Positions 51,256-60,307 of a stretch of 64,000 nt of DNA are shown in pieces. Each line of letters opens with the position of its first letter. The first letter of the stretch is position 1. A program made the translations under genes and the position numbers. The stretch lies in NCBI RefSeq assembly GCF_900044055.2, contig NZ_FCOX02000004.1, forward strand, positions 186,001 to 250,000, in the 5' to 3' direction. This stretch comes from Caballeronia calidae (GTDB taxonomy: Bacteria; Pseudomonadota; Gammaproteobacteria; Burkholderiales; Burkholderiaceae). The notes beneath the pieces were generated by a model, which was given only the letters and a program-made list of their open reading frames with translations, was not told where the DNA came from and did no database searches.

Positions 51256-52979
51256 CGTCGAATGACTGCGCGGGCATCCTGTTCCGCGCGCCGGGCCCGC
51301 TTTACCTGCTCGTCGAGCGCAGCGACACCGGCGAGTGGGAACAGTCCGGCGGTCACGCCGAAGGCGATGAGACGCCCGAACAGGCCGCGGTGCGCGAGAC
51401 CGTTGAAGAGATCGGCGGCTGCCCGGAAGGGATTCGTTGGGCCGTGCGTCGCAATGAGATCCCGGGCGCGGGCGGCGAATACACGTGTTTCTTGCAGAAC
51501 GTGCCTGAGCCGTTCAAGTCCCAACTGAACGACGAGCACACGGCATGGAACTGGTACGCGCCTGACGCGCTGCCCGAGAAGATGCATCCGGAAGTTGCGC
51601 GAACGATCGCGCTCGTCACCGGCAACGAGCTCGACATTGCGAAGCGCATGGCGGCAGGCGAGCTGCTCTCGCCGCAGCGCTTCGAAAACATGTGGCTGTT
51701 CGACCTGCGCATCACCGGCACGGGCACGAGCTATCGCATGGCGCTCGATGAGTACGTCTATCGGCCGCCCGAGAACTTCCTCACGGAAGAGTTTCGGCAG
51801 CGTTGCAATGGCCTTCCGGTGATCTTCGAGCACCCGAAGAAGAACGTGCTCGACAGCAGCGAATATCGCGATCGCAACATCGGTTCGATCTTCCTGCCAT
51901 ATCTCACCGACACCGAAGTGCGAGGTGTCGCAAAAGTTTTCGACTCGGACGGTGCTGAGCTGATGTTGGCGTCGCACGAGTCAACTAGTCCCGCGGTGGT
52001 CTTCCGCGACGCGGGCTCAACCGAAACCGTCGAAGTTGACGGCAAGTCGGTTCTTATCGAAGGCAAGCCGTCCTATCTCGACCACTTGGCAATCTGCGAA
52101 GAGGGCGTGTGGGACAAAGGCGGCGAGCCCAGCGGAGTCAACACTGGAGAAACTCAAATGGATGGAATGGAAGAGCAGGTCCCGGCATGGGCTGATGCGT
52201 TCATGAAGAGCTGCGCCGATAGCTTCGGCCAGCTCAATGCGCGCATGGATTCGATCACGAACAAGGGTGGCGACGAGATGCCGACCAAGCCACTGACTGA
52301 CTCGGCAGAAGGTGCGGCCGAGAAGGAAGGCGAGAAGGAGATGCATCTCGAACGCGAGGCCGAAAGCGACATCGAGAAGGCGGTCAAGGCTGGCGAAGCC
52401 GAGCACGGCGACGAAAAGCGCGCCGATTCGGCGGAAAAGGAAGGCGAGGAAGAGAAGGCCGATGCTGCCGCACGTGCCGACTCGCAGAAGCGCCTCGAAC
52501 GCGAGAACGCCGACCTCCGCGCGCAGATCAAGCGCATGGACGGCACGCTCTCGACGCTCACGCGCCCGCTGTCGGCGACGGACCGCGATTCCCTCGCGCA
52601 GGCTCAGACGCGCGCCGATAGCGTGATGTCGATGTTCGGCAATAGCGCCAGCGCGCCGCTGCATGGCGAGAGCCCCATCGACTATCGCCGCCGCCTCGCT
52701 TCGTCGCTCCAGAAGCACAGCGCAGAAATGAAGGGCGTGAAGCTTGAAGCGCTCGACGGCGCGATGTTCAAGATGGCCGAGGACCGCATCTATGCCGATG
52801 CGCAGACCGCTGCAATGAATCCCGCAGAAGCGCCGGCGGGCCGACTCGTCGAACATGTCTCGCATGATGTCGCGGGCCGCAAGATTACGCGCTTTTCTGG
52901 TGACATGGACGCGTGGCTGACTCCGTTCAAAGCGACCGGCACATCCGTCAAATTCATTCGTGAAAAGCAAGGAGCCTAA
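51252..52979 (+). CDS. Nudix hydrolase fused to DUF2213 prohead protease/scaffold-like protein
   Basis: In this 575-residue protein, residues 1-120 are a Nudix domain: box at 34-56, GHAEGDETPEQAAVRETVEEIGG (in part GDETPEQ-RETVEEIGG), matching Gx5Ex7REUxEExGU. Residues about 130-300 match DUF2213 (DEYVYRPPENFLTEEF, GLPVIFEHPKK, EVRGVAKVF, LDHLAICEEG), a phage head protease-like family. Residues 310-440 are an acidic coiled region, fitting an internal scaffold, and the rest is helical. It precedes the capsid gene, as prohead proteases do. Confidence 0.85.
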   Translation: MTSNDCAGILFRAPGPLYLLVERSDTGEWEQSGGHAEGDETPEQAAVRETVEEIGGCPEGIRWAVRRNEIPGAGGEYTCFLQNVPEPFKSQLNDEHTAWNWYAPDALPEKMHPEVARTIALVTGNELDIAKRMAAGELLSPQRFENMWLFDLRITGTGTSYRMALDEYVYRPPENFLTEEFRQRCNGLPVIFEHPKKNVLDSSEYRDRNIGSIFLPYLTDTEVRGVAKVFDSDGAELMLASHESTSPAVVFRDAGSTETVEVDGKSVLIEGKPSYLDHLAICEEGVWDKGGEPSGVNTGETQMDGMEEQVPAWADAFMKSCADSFGQLNARMDSITNKGGDEMPTKPLTDSAEGAAEKEGEKEMHLEREAESDIEKAVKAGEAEHGDEKRADSAEKEGEEEKADAAARADSQKRLERENADLRAQIKRMDGTLSTLTRPLSATDRDSLAQAQTRADSVMSMFGNSASAPLHGESPIDYRRRLASSLQKHSAEMKGVKLEALDGAMFKMAEDRIYADAQTAAMNPAEAPAGRLVEHVSHDVAGRKITRFSGDMDAWLTPFKATGTSVKFIREKQGA

Positions 52980-52982
52980 ACA

Positions 52983-53585
52983 ATGGGCACGATTACTTTT
53001 AACCCCATGTTGACGAGTGCCCCGCAGAACTCGTTCCTCCTACAGACCGATGGATTGGTTCAGGGCACATTCCAGGATGATCCGTCCTCGAATATGTGGT
53101 TGTGCAGCGGACAGCTTGATTCGGGAATCGATCAGCCCATCTGGGGGGGCATGGCAATCACGGAGCAGGTGAATGCGCCCGGCGAGAACCAGATGGGCAA
53201 CACGATCGATCTCGCAGCGAACAGCGCGAGTTTGACTGGCTTCACTGTGTTCAATCGCGGCAACAACATGATCATCACGCCGGGCAACAATGTGCCTCAG
53301 GCTGGTCCCGGCATGTCGATCATGTATTTCCGCACCGGCTCGAATGCGCGCATCGCAGTGCAGTGCGACAACACGCTCGCGGGAAGCCTTGACGCTGGCA
53401 ATGTGAATCAAGCCGTTTCGTGGGACTTCACGAACCAGAAGCTCATCGCGTTCTCGTCCGGTGTTGGTGCGCTCGCCTGCAAGGTGCTACTCGTCACGAC
53501 GAACACGAGCAAGATCGTCAACTACAACTCGGGTACCGGCGCATTGACCTGGACGACCGGTTACGTCGCGCTCATCCAGATCTAA
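52983..53585 (+). CDS. Putative capsid decoration/stabilising protein
   Basis: The 200-residue beta-rich protein MGTITFNPMLTSAPQNSFLL... has low charge and many Gly/Asn/Thr residues (FNRGNNMIITPGNNVP). The position between protease/scaffold and major capsid is where head-decoration proteins lie. Function is inferred from context. Confidence 0.65.
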   Translation: MGTITFNPMLTSAPQNSFLLQTDGLVQGTFQDDPSSNMWLCSGQLDSGIDQPIWGGMAITEQVNAPGENQMGNTIDLAANSASLTGFTVFNRGNNMIITPGNNVPQAGPGMSIMYFRTGSNARIAVQCDNTLAGSLDAGNVNQAVSWDFTNQKLIAFSSGVGALACKVLLVTTNTSKIVNYNSGTGALTWTTGYVALIQI

Positions 53586-53597
53586 GGGGTATCGAAA

Positions 53598-54632
53598 ATG
53601 CCGAATATTTTTCCGTCTCAGGCCAAGGTCTCGCCGAGCTTCTCCGAGCCTGACTTGATTGTGACGTATGCGCAGGCATCCGGCGCCTTTGCCGCTCTGC
53701 CCGGTGGAAAGCCTCGCGTGAAGATCGGCAGCACCGATCTGTACGTGTACATCAACGCGCTGGATCTTCGTACCGACACGCAGTCATCGCAGGCTGCGCC
53801 GAACTTCCTCCCGTCGGCGACGCTAGTCGGCACGTATTACTCGACGCCGACGTACCTGATCCGCACGCGTGCTCAGTGGGACCACCACGACACGGCGGCT
53901 GCGGCGAACTATTCCGTCTCGCTGCCGCATGCGCAGGATCTCGCGCAGCGTCAGGGCATCTTCCAGCAAATGCGTACTGCGCTGCTGTACGGATTCAACC
54001 CAGCGAATGGCGAGGGCCTGCTGAATACCGTCGGCGCGACGGCCGTCACGCTGCCGCCCGATCCATACGGCAACGACGCAGTCACGACCTACGACAACGG
54101 TGCGATGTCGCTCTTCCTGCTCGGTCAGGCTGTCGCGATGAAGACACTCATGTTCCAGTCGGGTGGCAACATCAAGAACAAGATTGTCTTCATCAGTCCG
54201 CAGCGCGTGTTCTTGCAGTTCCAGCTTCAGGGGATCGTGCAGGTCACGGCATACCAGCGCCCGGGGGCTGGCACGTCGACGACCGCGCAGGTCGTGCAGA
54301 ACGTCCTGCTCGAGAGCGGAGACGAAGTCGAATGGCATTACGACGACACGCTCATCGGCAAGGGTGCCGGCGGCACGGATGCCGTTGTGATGACGATTCC
54401 GGAAGTGGAGGTGCCGACGATCCCTGGCATCAACACCAACGAATTCGGCAGCATGTCGCCCTCGATGAAGGCTGTGAGCGTGATGTATGCCGACATGGCC
54501 GCGCCGATGAAGATCCCGACGCCGGTCCCCGATGGCGGGATCACGGAGGTGCAGGAGCTGCGCGTGTCGTCCGGCTGGGGCATCCGCCCGCAGGGCATCA
54601 CGATCATCTCGATGCCCTATCAACCGTCGTAA
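53598..54632 (+). CDS. Major capsid protein (DUF2184-type)
   Basis: The 344-residue protein shows the DUF2184 pattern: YYSTPTYLIRTRAQWDHHD, FQQMRTALLYGFNPANGEGLLN, and RPQGITIISMPYQPS at the end. It is expected to have the HK97 fold and form the shell. The gene is followed at once by a strong terminator, fitting high expression. Confidence 0.85.
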   Translation: MPNIFPSQAKVSPSFSEPDLIVTYAQASGAFAALPGGKPRVKIGSTDLYVYINALDLRTDTQSSQAAPNFLPSATLVGTYYSTPTYLIRTRAQWDHHDTAAAANYSVSLPHAQDLAQRQGIFQQMRTALLYGFNPANGEGLLNTVGATAVTLPPDPYGNDAVTTYDNGAMSLFLLGQAVAMKTLMFQSGGNIKNKIVFISPQRVFLQFQLQGIVQVTAYQRPGAGTSTTAQVVQNVLLESGDEVEWHYDDTLIGKGAGGTDAVVMTIPEVEVPTIPGINTNEFGSMSPSMKAVSVMYADMAAPMKIPTPVPDGGITEVQELRVSSGWGIRPQGITIISMPYQPS

Positions 54633-54650
54633 TTCGTCGCTGTCTCGAAA

Positions 54651-54676
54651 AGGCGCTCTGCGGAGCGCCTTTTTTT
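54651..54676 (+). terminator. Terminator after the major capsid gene
   Basis: AGGCGCTC pairs with GAGCGCCT across TGCG, followed by seven more T residues. Confidence 0.85.
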
Positions 54677-54703
54677 ATTTCAACAATCCCAGAGGAAGAG
54701 ATC

Positions 54704-55213
54704 ATGCCAATCCACATTGCCAACTGCACGAAACAGACGCTGCGCTATTGCTACCGCGCGCCGGAGCAGACGCAGCCGAAGTTTATCGAGATCTCGTCTG
54801 GCCATCAGGACATCATCGGGCATGGCTGGAGCGAGCCGCAGATGCATGCGGTGGTCGGTCATATGGAGCGGCATGGTTTCCGACCAGCAACCGAAGCGAG
54901 CAGACGCCTCACGGAGTTCGCAGGCGTGTTTTACCGCATTGAGAAGCCGGTGACGGAAACGCAAATCCATACAGGTCACGACGCGCTCGTTGAGAGCCAG
55001 CAGAAGCGCAGCGCGCAGGAAGCAACGCGCAGCGCGCTCGCGTTCGATAGCGCCACGCGTGACCCGAAGAACCGGAAGAAGCGCCTCGCCCGCGTCACGG
55101 AAGTGAGCGTCAAGCAGGACGTCCCGCCGCGCGAGAGGCCGACGGGCGATGAAGTCGATTTCTCCATGTCGGTCGATCCCGAAGCTCGGTCCGACGCCAA
55201 ATTGCCGGTCTGA
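54704..55213 (+). CDS. Uncharacterised head-region protein
   Basis: The 169-residue protein starts MPIHIANCTKQTLRYCYRAP after AGAGGAAGAG. It has an N-terminal beta-rich domain (EISSGHQDIIGHGWSE) and a charged, disordered C-terminus. Function unknown. Confidence 0.65.
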   Translation: MPIHIANCTKQTLRYCYRAPEQTQPKFIEISSGHQDIIGHGWSEPQMHAVVGHMERHGFRPATEASRRLTEFAGVFYRIEKPVTETQIHTGHDALVESQQKRSAQEATRSALAFDSATRDPKNRKKRLARVTEVSVKQDVPPRERPTGDEVDFSMSVDPEARSDAKLPV

Positions 55214-55240
55214 CGGCACCATTCGTTCAAGGAAACGACC

Positions 55241-55717
55241 ATGATGAAGAAGCTAGCATTTGCCCTGGCTGCTGCGCTGATCTCGACCGCCGCATTCGCC
55301 GTAGCAAATAACCCGTTGCAGAGCGCGAACAATCTGTCGGACGTAGCCAGCGCAGCAACTGCGCGAACGAATCTCGGACTAGGCTCGCCAAACACGCTTA
55401 TCTCGGCAACGGCACCGACGATCAGCTCGGGCTTTGGTACGGGCGCGTCAGTGCCGAACAATAACGGCACTGCGGCCTTTACGATTAATGTCGGAACGGG
55501 TGGTTCGGCATCGAGCGGTGTCATCGGTCTTCCGGCGGCCGCGCATGGGTGGAACTGCTATGCGACCGACATCACGACCAACTCGACATCCGTCTTCGTG
55601 ACCAAGCAAACGGCATCGACGACGACGTCGGCTACGATCGGCAACTTCAGCGACGTCGCGGTCGCCACTGCCTGGACTGCGAGCGACATTCTCGCGGTGT
55701 CATGCTTCGCGTACTGA
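55241..55717 (+). CDS. Exported phage protein with tail-fibre-like motif
   Basis: The 158-residue protein has a clear signal peptide (MMKKLAFALAAALISTAAFA, cleavage before VANNP). The mature N-terminus reads NPLQSANNLSDVASAATART and NLGL, the short motif that joins domains in phage tail fibres. The rest is Ser/Thr/Gly-rich beta structure. An exported protein in the head-connector block is unusual. Confidence 0.65.
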   Translation: MMKKLAFALAAALISTAAFAVANNPLQSANNLSDVASAATARTNLGLGSPNTLISATAPTISSGFGTGASVPNNNGTAAFTINVGTGGSASSGVIGLPAAAHGWNCYATDITTNSTSVFVTKQTASTTTSATIGNFSDVAVATAWTASDILAVSCFAY

Positions 55718-55723
55718 CGCAAC

Positions 55724-56182
55724 ATGGCCTTCGTCGATCCGAGCACGCCCAATCTGGCGGACTTCACCCTGTTCGTCTATGAGCAAGGCGTGCCCGAAGC
55801 GGATCTGCCCGATGACTCGCCATATCTGCAATGGTCACTGACAACGGCAGAGGCGAAAGCACTCAACGCGCCGCCACCGATCCCGTCGATCATCTATGTG
55901 CTCGCCGTGTACAACCTCGGCATGCATACGCTGCTGAAGATTGCGCAGGATCAAAGCAATCAGACGTTCTTCTCGGATATACGCAAAGGATTCAAGCTGC
56001 TGTCGTTCATCTCCGGTCCGGTAGTGACATCAGCAGACCAGGGGACATCGAATACCCTGCTCGCGCCGGATTTCCTGAAAGGTCTCACTATGGCGGATCT
56101 TGACCTGCTGAAAACGCCGTGGGGTCAATCGTATCTGGCTTACGCGCAGTCATTCGGCCCGAACGTTGTGGGTGTGTCGTGA
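55724..56182 (+). CDS. Putative head-tail connector protein
   Basis: The 152-residue protein MAFVDPSTPNLADFTLFVYE... has a helical core (IIYVLAVYNLGMHTLLKIAQ). Such proteins (DUF4054-like pattern) sit after capsid genes as adaptors. GTGA overlap links it to the next gene. Confidence 0.6.
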   Translation: MAFVDPSTPNLADFTLFVYEQGVPEADLPDDSPYLQWSLTTAEAKALNAPPPIPSIIYVLAVYNLGMHTLLKIAQDQSNQTFFSDIRKGFKLLSFISGPVVTSADQGTSNTLLAPDFLKGLTMADLDLLKTPWGQSYLAYAQSFGPNVVGVS

Positions 56183-56604
56183 CCAAGTTATACCTTGGAG
56201 TTGTCGATGTGGCATACACGGCCGGCGACGGAAAGTCTTCAACGACCACAGGCGACATTGCGACCTTCATCGAGTCTGAGTACCACGTGATGCGTACGTT
56301 TCTCGAATTGTATGAAGGCGATATCAGCCAGCTACTTGCCGACGAGATAACGGGTGCGATCGAAAGCATTGCCCAGGGAAAGCCTGTAACGCGCCTTTCG
56401 TTCGGGGTAGGCACGGACCGTATCGCAGAGAAGTTCCGTGATTACCTCGATGCGCGCGAGTGGAAGCAAACGAGCGGGCAGGCAGTGGCCGCAGCCGATC
56501 GTGGCGATAACGTACGCAAGAAAGCAAGAAAGCAGGACAACGGCCGGGCTGAATTCATCGACTCAGGCTTGTATCAAGCCAGCTTCCGCGCGTGGGTCGA
56601 CTGA
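56179..56604 (+). CDS. Putative head-tail joining protein
   Basis: The 141-residue protein begins at GTG 56179 and contains SEYHVMRTFLELYEGDISQL and LSFGVGTDRIAEKFRDYL. Size, place and coupling at both ends (GTGA, TGATG) suggest a neck or tail-completion protein; no motif is diagnostic. Confidence 0.55.
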   Translation: MTKLYLGVVDVAYTAGDGKSSTTTGDIATFIESEYHVMRTFLELYEGDISQLLADEITGAIESIAQGKPVTRLSFGVGTDRIAEKFRDYLDAREWKQTSGQAVAAADRGDNVRKKARKQDNGRAEFIDSGLYQASFRAWVD

Positions 56605-57560
56605 TGAGCATCCTGAGCGAAGCATCCGGTGCGCCTACCCAATTGCAGGCAGCGTTAGAGATTGGCGTCGAGCAGTTGTCGAACAATCAGTCGATCCCGT
56701 TTCAGCAGTACACGAAGTACACCTTCGCAGTGGACGGTTTCGTTTTTTGGGTTGCGACGGGAACGACTCAGATGTTCGATGGCTCGCTACACATCCTGAC
56801 CGATCGCAAGCAGGACGAAGACCAGACGCTCGCGGCAAATCAGCTTGTCTTCACTGCTGAAGAGGAAGTGTCGCAGCTCAATGCGATCGCGCCGGACACG
56901 ATGTGGATTGGAACATGGCAGACGGACAGCGCGACGCTGCGTGTTGCATTTTCGTCGACGGGATTGAACTATCAGCAGGCAGGGCTGTGGCATTACCGTG
57001 GCTTCGCCGTATATCCCGCGCTGGCGTCTCAGCTCGTTGCCAGTGAGGATGATCTACCATCGGGACCGATCGTATCGAACAGTCTGCCGATCTGGCTCGC
57101 GCAGAACAGCATGGCGCCTGTGTATCCATCGTTCCTTGTGCCCGACAACATAGTGCCGCCGTACATTACGGCGCACATCGAGCCGGAAGAAACGATCGCG
57201 CTCGGCGCGTTCCCTATCTATAGATGGCCCGGCACGACGCGTCCGATGCCGGGACCGGCACCGCTGCACGATCTGCCGAGTTCGCAGCTCATGCGCGATA
57301 CCGTGCGGCTCACGATGTACGGCTTCACGAACGAAAGCGCCATTCAGTTTTATGTCTCGCTAATGGAGTACTCGCTCAACACCGATGATTTCGGCTTTTG
57401 CAACTCTCCATCAATCCGCGATGCGAAGCGAACGCAGGTCGAAATCGCAGCTATTGCGATGAAAAAGACGCTCGAAATTCATGCGTCGTACTACCAGGGA
57501 ACAGCGGACGCGATCGCGCGCCGGTTGATCCTTTCCGCGTCTGTCACCACCACTGTTTAG
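56604..57560 (+). CDS. Putative neck/tail connector structural protein
   Basis: The 318-residue protein starts MSILSEASGAPTQLQAALEI and has QQYTKYTFAVDGFVFWVATG, GLWHYRGFAVYPALASQLV and a C-terminal MKKTLEIHASYYQGTADAIA. Architecture suggests a virion protein before the sheath. Family not recognised with confidence. Confidence 0.6.
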   Translation: MSILSEASGAPTQLQAALEIGVEQLSNNQSIPFQQYTKYTFAVDGFVFWVATGTTQMFDGSLHILTDRKQDEDQTLAANQLVFTAEEEVSQLNAIAPDTMWIGTWQTDSATLRVAFSSTGLNYQQAGLWHYRGFAVYPALASQLVASEDDLPSGPIVSNSLPIWLAQNSMAPVYPSFLVPDNIVPPYITAHIEPEETIALGAFPIYRWPGTTRPMPGPAPLHDLPSSQLMRDTVRLTMYGFTNESAIQFYVSLMEYSLNTDDFGFCNSPSIRDAKRTQVEIAAIAMKKTLEIHASYYQGTADAIARRLILSASVTTTV

Positions 57561-57569
57561 GAGAATCCT

Positions 57570-57866
57570 GTGCCTCAATATCCCCTGGTTCCGCAACCTG
57601 GCGGCACTCAATCCACGCTCAATATCACCGCTGCCACAGTCATTAAAGCGCTGCCGGGTCGTGTTTACACGGTCTCGGTACTCGTTGCAGGATCCGCTGC
57701 CGGCGCCGTCTATGACTCTACCTCGACGAGCGGCAACACGGCTGCTGACCAAATTGCGTCGCTACCTAACGCGGTCGCATTCATCAACACGAACGCGTGG
57801 CCCTGCGCGAACGGCATAGTCGTCGCGCCCGGTACGGGCCAGACCGTCGCTGTCGCCTGGTCCTAA
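57570..57866 (+). CDS. Small virion-type beta protein
   Basis: The 98-residue protein starts at GTG 57570 after AGGAG. VIKALPGRVYTVSVLVAGSA followed by Gly/Ser/Thr-rich strands fits a small jelly-roll head fibre or decoration protein. Function unknown. Confidence 0.6.
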   Translation: MPQYPLVPQPGGTQSTLNITAATVIKALPGRVYTVSVLVAGSAAGAVYDSTSTSGNTAADQIASLPNAVAFINTNAWPCANGIVVAPGTGQTVAVAWS

Positions 57867-57885
57867 TCGATAGGAGGCTGCTCAA

Positions 57886-59208
57886 ATGACGACTACACCT
57901 ACGATCGTCAATCTGAATACTGTCGTCACGGAAGCACCCGCGCCCTCACAGCTCCAACAGAGTGGTGCGTTGATTTCCTTGGGCGGCACGACCCTCTCGA
58001 CAGGATCAGATCAGTATTGCGGTCAGCTTTCTGACCTGGAAGCCATTCTCGATACCGGAAGCGGCAATGCCACCGAGTTGCTGCATATGGGTACGACCTT
58101 TTTCGCGCAAGGTCAAACGGTTGGCGTGTATGTGCTTGAGCTCGGGACGGCAGACGATATCGATGATGAGATTGCGCTTCTGGGCACATGGATCACCGAT
58201 AACCCTGGCGTGTTTTATTCGTATCTCGTTCCGGCCGACTGGGATGATTCGAAAGACAATGTCGGCAGCGTGATTGTCAGCAACGGCGGCTCAGGCTATA
58301 CGGCTGCGCCGACGGTGACCTTTTCGGCACCGGGAGCTGGTACGACGGCCACGGGCACTGCTGTGATTCAGGGCGGCGCTGTTACTAAGGTTAATGTCAC
58401 GAATCCGGGCAGTGGATATTCGGCTGCGCCGACGGTGTCTTTCAGTGGCGGCTCGGGCACGGGCGCGGCAGCCACGGCAAATCTCGTCTCCGCGCTGGAT
58501 GAGCTGGTGGCGCAGTACTCGAATCCTGAGGGTAGGACATACTTCTTCGTCACGACTGACAGTGCGAACGCTTCGATCTATGCGACGCAGAAATCGGTTT
58601 TCGCTGTAGCACCTAGCCCGACTGCCGGATCCACGGAATTTCAGGCGGCCATGCCGTTCTATCAGTGGCTGGTGAATAATCCGGGGCCAGCAAATCCGCT
58701 TGCACCAATGTCCTACCGCTTCGGCTTCGGTGTGACGCCCTGGGTTCGGAAAGGTAATAGCTCGAGCATCAATTCGCTGCTCACCGCTTATTGCAACCTT
58801 ATCCTGACGGGCGCGGAGGGCGGCATTTCGACAGCATGTCTGTTCAAGGGCACGCTGATGGATGGCTCGCAGGCGTCGTGGTGGTACGGCATCGACTGGT
58901 TCCAGATCCACGTAAAACAGGCGCTGGCTGCTGCCATCATCAATGGGTCGAACGAAAATCCGCCTTTGCTTTACGACCAGGCCGGGATCAATTCGTTGCT
59001 CGCCGTCGCGCAGAACGTGGCCAACAGCGCTGTCACGTTCGGCTGCGCGCTAAGCATTGCTGTGTCGGCAGTTCCATTTGCGACATACACGCAGGAGAAC
59101 CCCGACGACTATCAGGCGGGCGTCTACAACGGATTCTCGGCGATTGCGGTCGGTCAGAACGGATTTTTGACCATTAAATTCAATATTGACGCCGTCCAGT
59201 TCGCATAA
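57886..59208 (+). CDS. Tail sheath protein (DUF3383-like) with inserted repeat domain
   Basis: The 440-residue protein opens with IVNLNTVVTEAPAPSQLQQS and ends SAIAVGQNGFLTIKFNIDAV, matching DUF3383-type contractile sheath proteins. Between residues about 125 and 205 lies a two-copy repeat (GGSGYTAAPTVTFSAPG and NPGSGYSAAPTVSFSGG) not needed by the sheath core; it is probably a surface-exposed insert. Presence of a sheath makes the phage a myovirus. Confidence 0.75.
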   Translation: MTTTPTIVNLNTVVTEAPAPSQLQQSGALISLGGTTLSTGSDQYCGQLSDLEAILDTGSGNATELLHMGTTFFAQGQTVGVYVLELGTADDIDDEIALLGTWITDNPGVFYSYLVPADWDDSKDNVGSVIVSNGGSGYTAAPTVTFSAPGAGTTATGTAVIQGGAVTKVNVTNPGSGYSAAPTVSFSGGSGTGAAATANLVSALDELVAQYSNPEGRTYFFVTTDSANASIYATQKSVFAVAPSPTAGSTEFQAAMPFYQWLVNNPGPANPLAPMSYRFGFGVTPWVRKGNSSSINSLLTAYCNLILTGAEGGISTACLFKGTLMDGSQASWWYGIDWFQIHVKQALAAAIINGSNENPPLLYDQAGINSLLAVAQNVANSAVTFGCALSIAVSAVPFATYTQENPDDYQAGVYNGFSAIAVGQNGFLTIKFNIDAVQFA

Positions 59209-59219
59209 GGAGCCGCTAC

Positions 59220-59666
59220 ATGGCAACGAATCCCATGGTCGCCCAGGGCGTCCTAAACCGGCTGCGCGCCAGTGTGGTCTGCCCAAACTTCACCAACCTG
59301 AACGTCACAGCTCCATATATGAGCAAGGCGTTTGTGCGCGTTGCGTTCAACGGAAAGTTCGTCGAAAAGATCGGCACGGCCACGGGCGCGGTCAACTCGC
59401 CCGAACCCTACGTCATCACCACGGTGACAGTCGGCCTGCTACGCACGCAGCCGCTGTCGGCCGCATGGCTGATGCAGTCTCAGACGAACAGCAACATCGG
59501 TTCCATCTCGGTCCATAGCGACACTGCGGCGTTCGCGCCGATCACGCTCGTGAACACGACGATCGGCGACATCGACCCTGGAGCTTTCGACGGCACTGAC
59601 CCGGTCGTGCGGCTGACTTTGGAAGGCATCTTCTACTTGAATAACGATCTGTGGTCGTACGCATGA
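59220..59666 (+). CDS. Tail tube protein
   Basis: The 148-residue beta-rich protein (MATNPMVAQGVLNRLRASVV, then GSISVHSDTAAFAPITLVNT) directly follows the sheath and precedes the chaperone, the fixed position of the tube gene in contractile phages. It overlaps the next gene by ATGA. Confidence 0.75.
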   Translation: MATNPMVAQGVLNRLRASVVCPNFTNLNVTAPYMSKAFVRVAFNGKFVEKIGTATGAVNSPEPYVITTVTVGLLRTQPLSAAWLMQSQTNSNIGSISVHSDTAAFAPITLVNTTIGDIDPGAFDGTDPVVRLTLEGIFYLNNDLWSYA

Positions 59667-60307
59667 CGCAAATCAACGAAGCCATGAACCTGGTCGTTCC
59701 GGTCGTCACCGACGTGGTCCGAGAGAAGAAAGACGGACAGGACATCGAGACGGTCGTGGTGCGCGTATGGGCGTACCACAACCCTATCGCCCGCGAAGTA
59801 TTTGAGGCGAACTACCGGGTGCTGGCGGCGACAAAGGCCGCACTGTCAGGTCGCGGAGCGGCTTACGCAATGGACGCTGGGCCGCGCATCGCCGCTTTGA
59901 CGTTGCGCGATGAGGGCCTGCGAGACGCGGAAGCTAGGGGGCGCTTCGATGCCAATGGAAATACGATCGACGAGGCTGTGCCTGCGTTGCTAGCGGAGAT
60001 CAAGCGTTTGACCAACGTAATGGTGCCGGGCAGCGGCGGCTGGGACTTCATGCCGGTGGAAACGGCGATCGCCGCAGGAAAGATCGATGCAGAAGATTGG
60101 TCGGAGGCGGAGTCCGCAATCGTTTTTTTTACGTCTCACTGGTCGATGGCGAAGAAAGCGGAACGCGCGCGCGTGGCCCGATCAGTGGCTTCAGTGCTCC
60201 GTGCATCGATCACGTCCTCGTCGCCTATGGAATTCGCCGCTTCCTTGCCGAGCTCGACAACGGAAACCACTTCGGCGAAGCGGGCGGCGTCGTCGGATCC
60301 ATCCTGA
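59663..60307 (+). CDS. Tail assembly chaperone, short form
   Basis: The 214-residue protein MTQINEAMNLVVPVVTDVVR... lies between tube and tape-measure genes, where G-type tail chaperones are found. Codons 154-157 run through eight T residues (60123-60130). Ribosomes that stay in frame make this product; its last 58 residues are Ser/Thr-rich. Confidence 0.75.
   Translation: MTQINEAMNLVVPVVTDVVREKKDGQDIETVVVRVWAYHNPIAREVFEANYRVLAATKAALSGRGAAYAMDAGPRIAALTLRDEGLRDAEARGRFDANGNTIDEAVPALLAEIKRLTNVMVPGSGGWDFMPVETAIAAGKIDAEDWSEAESAIVFFTSHWSMAKKAERARVARSVASVLRASITSSSPMEFAASLPSSTTETTSAKRAASSDPS
60123..60130 (+). promoter_or_regulatory. Slippery site for -1 frameshifting
   Basis: In the zero frame the run reads G TT-TTT-TTT-ACG, giving the heptamer T TTT TTT. 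Slipping back one base joins the chaperone to the frame ending at 60435. Confidence 0.75.

Noticed and set aside
58280-58450. Repeats in the sheath gene as a second DGR variable region
   Set aside because: They do not match the template repeat and differ at all kinds of bases; they are internal protein repeats.
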